Shown here piece by piece: positions 11,467-21,769 of a stretch of DNA of 64,000 bases. The DNA lies in contig OZ022244.1 of assembly GCA_963978895.1 (NCBI GenBank), positions 5,622,353-5,686,352 of the forward strand. The letters run 5' to 3'. The notes beneath the pieces were generated by a model. It saw only the letters and a list, made by a program, of their open reading frames with translations. It had not been told where the DNA came from and did not search any database. The position numbers and the translations under genes were made by a program. Numbering within the stretch: the stretch's first letter is position 1; the number at the start of each line of letters is the position of its first letter. Source of the DNA: Erpobdella octoculata (lineage: Eukaryota; Annelida; Clitellata; Hirudinida; Erpobdellidae).

Positions 11467-11574
11467 AAACATTCATTTTTATATATATAGATTTACCATT
11501 TAGTAAATTTTTTATGGTCGGTTTTTGTAAATTAAAAAAAAAGAAACTGCCGCATGACTTGAGGAAAAAGTTAA

Positions 11575-11940
11575 AGACTAAATCGATTCTCAAACTTGGT
11601 TAGGAAATTTTTCTAACAATGAAAAAATTAGTGATTTTCAAAATGTTGAAAAAGCTGGTCAAAGTTCGATTTTGATTAATACTGAAACTGAAACACTTAT
11701 TTATACCAAAGAATTCAAAAATGATGTTGGTTTATTGAAACACATTTCTGACGCTGTAAAAGGATATTGGTGTACAAAAAATAGTTAAGAACTCCAACAC
11801 TTTGATGGTGATATTTTCATTATAGAATTATCTGATAAATATTGTATAGAAACAGAAGAAAAATTGCACAACTTGCATTTACATTTATTTTTGTTTGTTA
11901 ATTTTAAAATGACATTTTGGCTACTGGTTAACAACTAAAA
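11575..11940 (+). pseudogene. Unrecognised degraded coding-like segment
   Basis: One frame reads QTWLGNFSNNEKISDF, then ETETLIYTKEFKNDVGLL and HISDAVKGYW before a TAA. It continues in the same frame with HFDGDIFIIELSDKYCI up to about 11940. The amino-acid content is protein-like and the frame survives one stop, so this may be a relic of a transposon or gene. I do not recognise the family. It begins about 80 bp after the Helitron 5' end. Confidence 0.25.
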
Positions 11941-12229
11941 ACAAAATAACGAACGACATGTTTTATGTAGTTAAAAAGGCCTTTGCAGAGTTTAATCCGG
12001 TACTGTTAGGCAACTATTTCTGATACAATTCATAAATACATTTCATTGCAAAAAAGGCATGGATTTGTGTATCTTGTTCATTTTTTCCATACAACTATTT
12101 TTTAGTTATCTGAAAGTCCCATAAACATATTGACATTAATGCCTACATAGATATTTTGATTATTTAAAATTTGTGCTTGAAAAAATTTCACAAATGATTT
12201 TTTTAGTTATTTCCATAATTTGTAATGAA

Positions 12230-12340
12230 AACTTCTCAACAGGTAGAAGAAAAAACGAGTTTTTCAACACACACTTTTATTACAATACATTTAATCTAGA
12301 AATACGAAAGATATTAAAATTAACTTTTTGGGTAATAGAA
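12230..12340 (+). repeat. Dispersed repeat, copy shared with 16665-16760
   Basis: The sequence around 'aaaaaacgag.tttttcaaca' and 'tagaaatacgaa.gatattaaaatta' is repeated at 16665-16760. The flanking phrase 'cgtcgaaatcaa.tgaat' also occurs in both regions (about 12621 and 16818). The family is not identified. Confidence 0.6.
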
Positions 12341-12399
12341 CGAGAATATCAATATATAGACAGATAATAGCTATAACTTTATCAACGAGAGCCGATATT

Positions 12400-12500
12400 T
12401 TTTAGGGATAATTTTTTCAGGGCCGATAATTTTAGGGCCAATAATTTCAGGAACCAAAATTTTAGGGCTATTATTTTTAGGTCCGATTTTTTCCAGAGCC
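12400..12500 (+). repeat. Degenerate short tandem repeat
   Basis: Five or six imperfect units of about 19-20 bp of the type 'agggccgataatttt'. No coding potential. Confidence 0.6.
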
Positions 12501-12780
12501 TAAGCCTTATCAGCCTAAGGGTTAATCTAGCTTTATAAATAAATAAAAAAAACGTAAATTAATAAATCCTGACGTCATGAATGTTACGCAGTCCTCAGAT
12601 TTATTGTTAATTTATTAAAATATGTCGAAATCAATTGAATAATGGTGGTTTTACACTGGCAAGATTCGCTGGCGCCAAAAGTCAATGTCGCATGAAATTA
12701 GAAAAAATGCACGTGTAAACACTCGCAAGCATGACAATGACATCTTGGCAGTCAAGATGTTTGAATGTTGGTTAGGGGAC

Positions 12781-13677
12781 GTCCATAACTTACGTAAGGG
12801 AAATGGGGGAGGGGGGAGTGGAAAAAATTGTTTAGTTTCTTATGGGGGAAGGGGGCCTAACGTTTTCTTACGTAAGTCTGTATTTCTGACGACGCTTATC
12901 TCTACATTCCAATTTCTTCCTTGGAAAATCTTTCTCGTGCCAGTGGGAAGAAGAAAAATAAATATAGATTTTTTAAATCAATGCTCAATGCCATTTAAAT
13001 AGGATCATCCATTTTATTATCACTGATTTTCAAGAATCTTTTTATTACTTCTGCTCTATGTCTAATTTTAATACATCATGCTTGAATTTAAAAACCTAGG
13101 ACGTTTTTTGCATTCTTGGTGCTAGGTTAGCTGAGTTGGTAGAGCATTAGCCTTGAATGTGAGAGCTTCACGGTTCGATTCCCACTCACTGCCTAGTATT
13201 TCCATGTCAACGGAAAACTTAACGAGTAAAATCGTTCTCTCCGTGGGTCATGTAAAAGAACAGCGCCTTTGAACAAAGCGGAAAAGGCGCTCAATAAATT
13301 TTTTTTTATTCTATTTATTGAAAAATGCCAGAAGGGCTAGTAAGCCACTAACACTAGCATGAAAAAAAACAATAAAATAAAAAAAATCACAGACATCCTT
13401 AGTCATGGACACAAGAAACAGAAACCATCAAGAAGTGAAAGCAGAAAAACCACATAGATATCACAGAATAACAAACATTTACATTTATATTTACATTCCT
13501 TTTTGTTTATTATAAACTTTGCAATACAGACATTATTCATCCTTATTTTTCATTTTTTTGTTGAAGGGGGGCATTGATAAACCTTACGTAAATTCAGGGG
13601 GGTTCGACGAATTTTTACAAAATCTTACAAATGGGGGGGGAGGAAGCGAAAAATTATCTTACGTAATTTATGGACAT
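12781..13677. mobile_element. DNA element with TTACGTAAG inverted repeats
   Basis: The left end reads gtccataacttacgtaagg. The right end, reverse complemented, reads gtccataaattacgtaaga. Internal copies of the palindromic TTACGTAA core occur near 12873 and 13583, each beside G-rich runs. No transposase ORF and no clear target duplication were found. A SINE lies inside it (13121-13306). Confidence 0.55.
13121..13306 (+). mobile_element. tRNA-derived SINE with L2-type 3' stem-loop
   Basis: Positions 13122-13196 look like a tRNA-derived head. There is an A-box-like ttagctgagttggtagagc, a B-box ggttcgattcc, and ends ctaggt/gcctag that can pair as an acceptor stem. These would be RNA polymerase III internal promoter boxes. 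After a unique body the 3' end carries a perfect 9-bp stem (13262-13270 with 13283-13291) around a 12-nt loop, then 'caataaat' and a T-rich stretch. The stem-loop matches the 3' end of the L2 LINE fragment at 45101-45130. It is probably a SINE copied by L2 machinery. A true functional tRNA is unlikely because the anticodon stem pairs poorly. Confidence 0.75.
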
Positions 13678-14131
13678 TGCATTACCTTCAAACTTACAAT
13701 GCGCCAGTGAATAATGTATTCATAAGCGCAAGATACATTACTTATTAGATAAACGCAAATCGATTATTACGCAAGACAAAAATAAATTATTTTTAATGTA
13801 TTTTAATTATTTAAAACATAAAAACTTTGTAAATTTTTATTCTTTTATTAAAACTGTATTTTATTTTTATAATAATCAATATTTAAAACGTCACATGGAC
13901 GCTCTTCAATATTTCACCTAAAATAGCCTAGCTAAAGTCACTTTTAATAATTGAAATTTATATTTATTGAAAAAATATAAATTTTAAAGTTATTTCAAAA
14001 CTATGGAAAATTTGTATTTTAAATTGCTTTAGTTTTGAACGCGATTATTTTCTTCAATTGTTTAAAATTAATTGATGTCAAATTTAATACTAAATAAATT
14101 AATTTTTTTTATAACTGAAATTTATATTAAA

Positions 14132-14335
14132 CTAGCTGGGTTACCCGGGGTATTAAAAGGTTTTTTATCGTTTTTCTCTCTGGCTCCCATTTCCTTAACC
14201 GCTTGCTTTCCCGTTCCAGGTCGCTTTCTCACTCCTGGTCGCATTTCTGCTCACAGTCGCTTTTACGCTATACCGCTCCAGCTTTCTCTCTTTTCCTGCT
14301 CGCTCTTTTCGCTTTTCGTTCCTCTAATAAATTTC
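14132..14335 (-). mobile_element. Helitron 3' fragment
   Basis: On the minus strand the fragment ends gggtaacccagctag at 14132 followed by T, the same hairpin-plus-CTAG end as in the other copies. The adjoining sequence is the shared 'ttttatcgtttttctctct' block (14164 onward) and decayed minisatellite units. The 5' end is not seen. Confidence 0.65.
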
Positions 14336-15805
14336 AGAGCCTTCCCAATGTGGCTTAGATGGGCTGTAGCGGAATGCTGTGCACAGTCATCAAAATTGAT
14401 CTGTTCTCTCGTTAACACTTTTTGTTGTTTGGTTTGCTCGTTTAGTTACGTCTGAACTTCCTCAATTTTAATTAGTGTTCTTTAATGTATTGGTTCCACT
14501 CAGCAAATGCTTACAATAGATTTATCACACACTGTTCAACAGCTGCTTTTCGAAAAATCGCTAATCTTACTTTTTGGGTTGTTCTTAGTTTTGAAGTGTC
14601 ATGTCTACAGAAAGCATATAACGCTACATGTGACATTTTCGGAGATCATCAATTTGGAACAATGGAAGAGTAACACTTTTATTTAGCAAATGATGCAATT
14701 ATAAATTGAACAAAACAGCAGCAGATTGATAGGCTGGCTTGAGACCTTTGTTCATGATTTTGTTGAAACACAAAAATACTGCACTTGCTTTCATTTCTTT
14801 CAAATTTCATGCACCTCAAATATCAGTGAAACTTTTACAATAAATTGGTGTTGCATGTAAGATTTTCTTTAAAATGTAATTTTCTAATTTTCTCTGAAAA
14901 GTAAAAAATAAAATAAGACCGATAAATTAATTCATAATCTTATAGTCATAACTATGTGTCAATAATAATGGTTGTAATGTCATCTCATAAAAAAGCACTT
15001 ACCTGCTCAAAAAAATTTCTCATTTACCGATAGGCTGATAGCAAGCTCGCCAGTTTAGGAAACTATGATGAACAATATTAGATAAGGAACAATTGAAGTC
15101 AGAAGCCTTGAACGATAAATATGAACAATGAATTTAAATTTATTTTTCCAATCTGCAACTCCTTTTTGTAAAACACAAAATGTTAGAGCATAATGATAAT
15201 CTTTTAATAATTAATAATAATATAACATAATTAATCACGTGCAATGCAACAAACAAAACCAATTGATTTTAAAAACTAAAAACAAATTACCAAAGCTTTG
15301 CCACTTACTTTTGAATGGGAGATATGAACAATGAATTTCTACTTTGATTTAATTTTAATTTGTTAAGTCTGGAACTCTTTTTGTGAAGCACAAAATATCT
15401 CTAAATAGAAGAAATTCCACCTTCAATTTATGGATTAGCCCTGAAAACCAAAGTTATCTGGATTTAAAAGATAAGTTGCTAAAAATCAAATATAAAGTTT
15501 ATATTATAAAGCCCCGATAGCAGAGCTGTCGTATCGGAAGTTCGGAAGAGAATGAGCTCTATGAAATCAAAACAAAGGTATCCGGCGGCACCATAAATAT
15601 CTATGGGCGGCACTAAACAACACACATATTTATTTAATTTAATATTTATATTTAAAACCTTTAAAACTTAAGAAAAATTTTTTTGTATAATTTAACTATA
15701 AATTAATTTATTTTTATTTTGTAGAAAAAAAATTACTTCACCTTACTACCGCTGACCAAAACGTTTTTTGTCCATAAAACATCAACGGAAAAACAAATTT
15801 ACATA
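14336..15805. other. AT-rich sequence without recognised gene
   Basis: Both strands lack convincing coding exons. Two stretches repeat each other loosely: 'gatatgaacaatgaatt' with the following 'tttttgtgaagcacaaaat' near 15320-15390, and 15118-15182. This suggests an old duplicated element. Confidence 0.4.
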
Positions 15806-16164
15806 TATACATATATACATATATACATACATACATACATACATACATACATACATACATACATACATACATACATACATACATACATACATACATACAT
15901 ACATACATACATACATACATACATACATACATACATACATACATACATACATGCATACATACATACATACATACATACAAACATTCATTTATATATATTT
16001 ATATAGATATATATATATATATATATATAGTTCCCGCTCGCTTACCCGCTCCGCTCATTTTGTGACGGATTTCAAATTTTTTTTCTCTATATTTGATTTT
16101 CCTTGACTCTCAAGGTTGTGTGAAAATTTCATTACGATCGGATGAATGGTGTAGCAATGCATAA

Positions 16165-16224
<60 letters not shown>

Positions 16225-16250
16225 CAAACATTCATTTTAATATATATAGA
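15806..16250 (-). mobile_element. Helitron 5' region, partly duplicated
   Basis: A TC end (minus strand) lies at 16250 preceded by A, followed by the conserved 'gcaatgcataaaggacat' block (16155-16172) and 'ctctcaaggttgtgtg' (16107-16122). A second 5'-type end, 'acaaacattcatttatat' then 'tataga', lies near 15977-16008 next to an (ACAT)n tract at 15823-15980. One Helitron therefore appears to sit within or beside another. No 3' CTRR end was identified for either. Confidence 0.6.
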
Positions 16251-16839
16251 TGTTTTTTTTTCAATACATTTCTGCAAAATAAACTAGAGCAAAAATGGCA
16301 AAACGCACCCGTGTAAACCCTTACTGGCGCAAAGATGCTGATGCACTGTGATTTGGCGCCAGCGAATCTTTGTCGTGTAAACGTGTCTTAATGTAATGTA
16401 ATCCATTATAAAGCTATGCATCCTAGCTAATCAAAAGCTGGTTAAATTTTACTTTTTAGATTTGCGTACAAAGAAAGCCAGAAACAGAGATGACAAGTTA
16501 AACAAAAGTATGTAATAAAATAAGGAAGTTGTTTTGGTCTGTAAAAACCAGAAAATCAGAGATTGTTTAAAAATTTCTTTTTTCTTAGAAGTAAATTTTA
16601 TTTAAAAATATTTCTTTGTTTGTCTAAACTTTGTTTAAAAAATTTGAGTTGTTCATTTTAACAAGTAAAGGAAAAAACGAGGTTTTCAACATACACGTCT
16701 TTCAAATGCACTCAATTTAGAAATACGAAGGATATTAAAATTAAGTTTTTTGTTTTTTTTTAAATACTACTAAACTTGTTATTTGTAAATACCACTAAAT
16801 TTATTATGAAAATTACGTCGAAATCAAATGAATCACAAA

Positions 16840-18755
16840 GTTATGTGCGGCAGCTGTAAAAAGGACCCAGTCTTACACAGAACAAAATTTGATCTCTACA
16901 AAAAATCTTGGAAATTTCTACAGATACGTAAACAAAAAACTATCTTCACACTCATCCATAAATAGCAACCATTGCAACCAACAAAAATCATCTTACGTTG
17001 AATCCATCAGAGATAGCCAACATTTTCAACGATTACTTTGCTAGTGTGTAAAGATCCTAAGTTGAAACACCGAACTCTGAACTCCTGGAAAAGATCTCTT
17101 TTACTCCAGATGTTGTGCTTTCCGTCTTAAAAGGTCTCAAAAGTTCATGCTCCTCTGGTCCTGATGGAATACCAAACATCATCCTAAAACATTGCGCCCA
17201 CGGTTTAGCAGCCCCACTCTGCCATATTTTGTTTGTGTCTCTCAAGATGCGAAGGTTGCCAACAAACTGGAAGATTGCTTGCATTTCTCCAATTCATAAA
17301 AAGCCCGACAAGCTGTCTTTCTAACTATCACCAAGGACATTTTGATTTACTTGTCCACGCACAGCCTCATCTCCCATAACCAGCATGGATTTCTAAGGCT
17401 CAAATATACCTAGGCTCAAATATACCTGTACAACTGGTTGCTTGAATGCGTATATGATTGGTCATCGTCTCTAGAGAATTTTGAACGTACTGACATCATT
17501 TATTTTGATTTTCAGAAAGCATTTGATTCTGTTTCACACACAAAGCTAATGGCGAAACTGAAGGGATATGGATTATCTGGTGATTTGTTGGCGTGGATTA
17601 TCGATTTTCTGAGTGCCGCACACAGTTTGTTCGCGTTAATGGTCATCACTCTGGCCCAAGAGAAGTTACTAGCGGTGTTCCACATGGTAGCGTCCTGGGA
17701 CCATTAATTTTTTTGATATGCTTTAACGATATTACAGACAACCCAGTTTTAAAACAAGTTTCAGTCAAGCTCTTCGCGGATGACCTCAAAATTTACAAAA
17801 CATTCCAGCCTGGAAATTTGGCGATGCATGATGCGATTGACGAATTGGTGTCCTGAAGTAAGATATGGTAGCTAAATTTAAACAAAGTGCTTCGTGTGCT
17901 CTATCTATAGTCTAGCAAGTAAAGAGCGTGATGTACCCGACTATCATATCAACTCTCATCAACTAGAGGTTGTTGTCCACGCAAGGGACCTTGGCGTTGT
18001 AATCGAAAATGACCTCAAGTTCAAAAAAACATCGATAGTATTGTACATGCGGCATCTGTTAGATAACGGCTGATCAATTTAGGTTTCACTACTAAAGATC
18101 CAGATCTCTTGACGAGAGCATTTCCATGTATGTACGACCACTACTTGAATATTGTTCTTCAGTGTGGAATCCACACCACAGGAATTTGATCGACAGGCTC
18201 GAGAGAGTCCAAAAACGATTCACAAGAACAATTCCTTCTGTCGGTCGTCTCTCATATTTGACTCGCCTCAACATCCTCGGTCTCAAATCTTTGGAACATC
18301 GCAAACTTATTGCTGACCTATGTCTATGCTACACAATTCTAAATGGTCTTATTGACTCAACTTTGGTAGCAAGATTTGAATCGTCTTGTTACCAGGCCAC
18401 AAGAGGCCATTGCTATAAGCTGAGGTCTGGCCTACACAAGATCGATGCTGCCAAGTTTTTCTTTGCCAACCGAGTAATAAAAATATGGAATGCCCGGCCT
18501 CACGACGTGGTCAACTCAACTACCTACAGCCGTTTCAGATGTCTGATAAATAAAACCGACCTTTCAAAATTTCTAACACTCAATGACTTAAATACCCGAT
18601 GATTTATATGTTTATTTTGCGTAATTGTTTGTGTTATTATTTTTCTTTTATTTTTGCTTTGAATTCTGTTCGAACGTACGCTTTATGCTGTCCGAACGGT
18701 GTTAGTGGCCTACGGGTCTTTCTGTCGGAGAAATAAATAAATAAATGTATTGTCA
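16840..18755 (+). pseudogene. CR1-like LINE relic (reverse transcriptase)
   Basis: The sequence decays through several frames but keeps recognisable reverse transcriptase blocks. They are LKSSCSSGPDGIPN (about 17136), IIYFDFQKAFDSVSH (17498), VTSGVPHGSVLGPLIF (17660), VKLFADDLKIYK (17765), and the C-terminal RPLLEYCSSVWNPHH and LERVQKRFTR (18130-18220). The last ORF stops at 18602. The 3' end has an AAAT tail (18735-18750). The YADD-equivalent is FADD. Frameshifts and stops make it inactive. Confidence 0.85.
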
Positions 18756-19055
18756 TCCAATATAAAACTATGGTGAAAGGTTCAGCCTCCTAGCATGTCA
18801 AAAGGCTGGTTACATTTTACTTCCAAGATTTTCGTACCGGGAAACACACCCAAAAACAAACAAACAGAGAATAGAAATTGAATAAAAGTGTGTAAAACAC
18901 AAACTTTAATTATTATTTGTTGCAGAAATGGTAATATGAATTAAACAAGTCCAATCAAAAACACACTCTTATCTTTTTAAATTATGCTTAGTGTGGCAAC
19001 GGAATTCCGCATATACATATATCTATATTCTAAGAAAGTAAAAATTTTTAGTCAT

Positions 19056-19117
19056 ATCAAATCAAATCAAATCAAATCAAATCAAATCAAATCAAATCAA
19101 ATCAAATCAAATCAAAG
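19056..19117 (+). repeat. (ATCAA)n microsatellite
   Basis: About twelve tandem ATCAA pentamers. Confidence 0.95.
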
Positions 19118-19815
19118 AATCAAAGAATGATAGTCATGATTACCTAAAAAATATTTTATTGACGCAAGCACCATCTATTGAATAATATGGAAAAATATTG
19201 AAATTATATGAAATAAGGATTAAATCGCTTCTGAAATGATTGAATATTGTTTTTACAAGTAGCATGTGAATGCTGAAAGTTTCAAAGTTCTAAGTAATCT
19301 GAAAGTTAAAAAAAATAAATTCAAAACATTTAATCACAGAGACAGAGAAGCTAAGTAAAAAAAATAAGTGTAAGTTTTTAGATTGAGTTGATATTTGAAT
19401 GCTCAATAGATTTTGATGAAAATATGTAACGCGATAATTAAAAATAATTTATTTTAAAATTTTATTTTGTTTTATCTCGTCGGGTCGCACATCCTTAGTT
19501 TTGTTGAGTTTGTGTTTGATTCAGAAGTAAATAAATACCTATCGTAACACTTGATGGAGTTTGGTGAATTCAATTTGAAGATTTGACTTTTTGTATTCAA
19601 TTTTTTCTAATAAAACAGACATTGAATTAGAAAGCCAAAAAACGCAGGAGTAGGGGAGATGGTTGATATTACTAAGCGGAAAGAATCCCCAAGATATTGC
19701 CAAAAAACAGCTAAATTACTAAGTAAACTGTTTAACGTAAAATCAATAGCATTAATTGAACAATCTCAGTAAACAATAACCGACCTCTCAACATTTCTAA
19801 CACCTAATTAATACA

Positions 19816-20097
19816 ATGGCTAGTAAACTTCAAGGGTGCCACAGCCACCACCGATGCGCCATCTTCACAACTGTGGTCATGCTCGCTCTCCTTGCCGTAG
19901 CCGTTCTGCTGCCGACCGGAGTTGACGCTGCCATCGCTACGCGACATAACAGGGACGAACTGATCGCTGCCGCCCATCCACCGCTTTTGAGAACAGATCT
20001 GGTGAGAGATTTCAACCAGCTCAGTGCAATGAAAGTATTGACATTGTGTCTACCCCAATTCATTTCTAACCCCATTGAACAATGTTTTGCGGAGTAG
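19816..20097 (+). CDS. Short ORF with signal-peptide-like start, function unknown
   Basis: The frame opens with MASKLQGCHSHHRCAIF, then a hydrophobic run TVVMLALLAVAVLLPTG and VDA-A, a fair signal-peptidase site. The first 190 bp are far richer in G+C than the surroundings. A strong splice-donor match, CTG|GTGAGA, lies at about 20001. The ORF may therefore be the first exon of a secreted protein whose other exons lie elsewhere, with the rest of the 93-codon frame being intron. An alternative is the N-terminus of a LINE ORF with an internal deletion: a LINE-like 3' end with an AAAT tail follows at 20270-20345, and 19776-19800 resembles 3' coding sequence of the LINE at 18560. I do not recognise the protein. 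Confidence 0.35.
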   Translation: MASKLQGCHSHHRCAIFTTVVMLALLAVAVLLPTGVDAAIATRHNRDELIAAAHPPLLRTDLVRDFNQLSAMKVLTLCLPQFISNPIEQCFAE

Positions 20098-20269
20098 TGA
20101 ATACTAAACTTTCGATAGTAATTCGCAGGTAATCACGATTTTGCCTAACTTTCCACTCAGGTTCATCATTAAGCTGTATAGGAACAGATGTCTGTTGTGT
20201 TTTGTTAGCATGGTAGTTGAATCATTTTGCCATTCCTAACTAATGCTGATGTTAACTAATGTTTAATGT

Positions 20270-20345
20270 TTTCGTTCACCAATTTGTGTTAGTGGTCATT
20301 TGTGACCCTCTTTTTGGTTAAATAAATAAATAAATAAATAAATAT
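20270..20345 (+). mobile_element. LINE 3' end
   Basis: The phrase 'gtgttagtggtcatttgtg' followed by six AAAT units resembles the 3' end of the CR1-like relic at 18700-18750. No coding portion is attached. Confidence 0.5.
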
Positions 20346-20574
20346 ATCGAAGATTTTTGGAGCTGATTACTTTAATAAAAGGGTCTTAAAAATTAAACTC
20401 TATGTTTAGTTAAACGTTTTTGTTGTTTTTACATTATTTTAATAAAGCCGGATATAACGGTCGTGGTTTCTTGGGTCAAGGAAGTCTGGGATTCAACACC
20501 TGCCTAGATGGTGAAAAAATCATTTTAAAAACGCTATATAGCCAATGCTATGGACGGAACTTAAGATGACTTAC

Positions 20575-20850
20575 TATTTCAAGATGACGACGAATCAGTA
20601 ACTGTAAGCGACAGTGAAGATGATGACGAATACACCGCAGATATAAAAAAATACAAAGAAACAATACGACAAACTGCATGGTGATTCTGATGAAAAAGCT
20701 CCAGATTTATTTAATTAATTTTTATTTTTTTTAATATTTTCTGGCTTCGACTTATACTCGAGCCGTCAATTTTGGATGCGATTTTACTTCAAAAAGTACA
20801 CTTCGACATATTCTCGGATCGACTTATACCTGAGTATATACGGTAATACC
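20575..20850 (+). mobile_element. Possible pogo/mariner-type 3' relic
   Basis: A short acidic frame (VSDSEDDDEYTADIKKYK, about 20607-20660) precedes AT-rich sequence and then the phrase 'cgacttatacctgagtata' (20820-20838), with a similar 'cgacttatactcgag' at 20747. Acidic C-termini and this kind of end occur in Tc1/mariner-superfamily elements, but no transposase core is present. Confidence 0.3.
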
Positions 20851-21102
20851 CTCAACTCAAATAAAGCAGCCACGTAGTCAGCCAAATTTTTCTGGATGAT
20901 ACCAATACTTGCAAAAAGAGATTTAAATTTTTCGGAAGGGGTTCAGTAACTAATTGCATAAAAAAGGCCCAACATTTTTCACACACATTCTCCTTCCAAA
21001 AAACGTGTTCACTCCTGAAAGGGGGTAGTCGGAGATACTTCTACCAAAATTTTCAAATATTTTAAGCCCCCGGGTGCCCCCCATAGTACGCGGCTGCTAA
21101 AT
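20851..21102 (+). mobile_element. MITE-like element, copy 1
   Basis: The left end 'aaagcagccacgtag' (20863) and the reverse-complemented right end 'ttagcagccgcgtac' form an inverted repeat. The right half is repeated in inverse orientation at 37899-38000 (shared 'agtatctacgactacccc'-type sequence). Two copies in opposite orientation support a mobile element of about 200-250 bp. (TA)n follows at 21103-21180. Confidence 0.55.

Positions 21103-21180
<78 letters not shown>
21103..21180. repeat. (TA)n microsatellite
   Basis: TA repeats directly after the MITE. The following 21220-21300 is GC-rich and ends 'ggatccgcacatctctga', which resembles a hAT end but is unpaired. Confidence 0.9.
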
Positions 21181-21769
21181 GATTGTTTTTGAAAATGTCC
21201 AATGTGATATCCAGTAAGTCAGCGGATGCTATTGCGGACGCGGATCCGAGCTTGCGGTCTCGGACGCGGACGGGTAATTGGAGGATCCGCACATCTCTGA
21301 TCTATATAACGTCGCCTATGTTATCGGTAAATTAGAATTATATATTTTTTATGTCGGATATTCTGTCAAATAGCAGTAAAGCCCATATTAACTAGTTTTA
21401 GTTATAAGAAATCGACGCCTTTTTGTTTCTTACAAACCGGAGTGAAAGTGGAACGAACAAAGAAATCAAAAATAGATTTTAAACCGCGTGAAAGAACCAA
21501 ACAGAAGACTCTAAATCTTTCGGAGCCCATATTGGCATCCTACTCAAATTTGGCTCATCTCCGATAAACCTATTCTATATATATGTTCCGTCCTTTCATC
21601 TAGACGAAAAATGGTTTTTTTAGTCTTTTAGTTCTGTGGATTTGTTTTGAATGGCTCTCGAGATGGTTCCACTGTTATTTAGCCAACATTAAATTTGAAA
21701 ATTGTGTTTTCAACGCCATCATCCACACCGAACTTTCTCAATAGTTCTGTCAGGGCATCTCCGATCTCA

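Larger units (their letters stand above)
10505..11491 (-). mobile_element. Non-autonomous Helitron with textbook ends
   Basis: Read on the minus strand, the element starts TCTATATATAT at 11491 preceded by A. It ends in a GC-rich terminal region and CTAA at 10505 followed by T, which is the A^T insertion and TC...CTRR end pattern of Helitrons. From 5' to 3' it holds an (ACAT)n tract, a conserved block containing 'gatgaataatgtagcaatg' (plus strand, 11290-11308), 'ctttcaagg'-like sequence, a second TA-rich tract and an 18-bp minisatellite. No protein is encoded; long frames through the minisatellite are artefacts. Related copies or ends occur at 14132, 15806-16250, 27334, 27942, 34117, 40652, 41442 and 54552. 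Confidence 0.8.
12648..16385. mobile_element. Possible 3.7-kb DNA transposon bounded by inverted repeats
   Basis: The left end (12648-12680) reads tttacactggcaagattcg followed by ctggcgccaaa. The right end (16350-16385), reverse complemented, reads tttacacgacaaagattcg followed by the same ctggcgccaaa. Further in, both ends carry a 'cgtgtaaac' motif (12713; 16305). This is a good inverted-repeat pair of at least 30 bp, but no target duplication or transposase was found. The interior is filled with other insertions: the element at 12781-13677, the SINE and Helitron pieces. Confidence 0.5.

Noticed and set aside
11237..11593. Tyr-Val-Cys-Met repeats on the minus strand
   Set aside because: Read through (ACAT)n in a Helitron; the same applies at 15738-15988.
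13122..13196. A functional tRNA gene
   Set aside because: A and B boxes and an acceptor-like stem are present, but the anticodon stem is poorly paired and the sequence continues into a SINE body with an L2-type tail.
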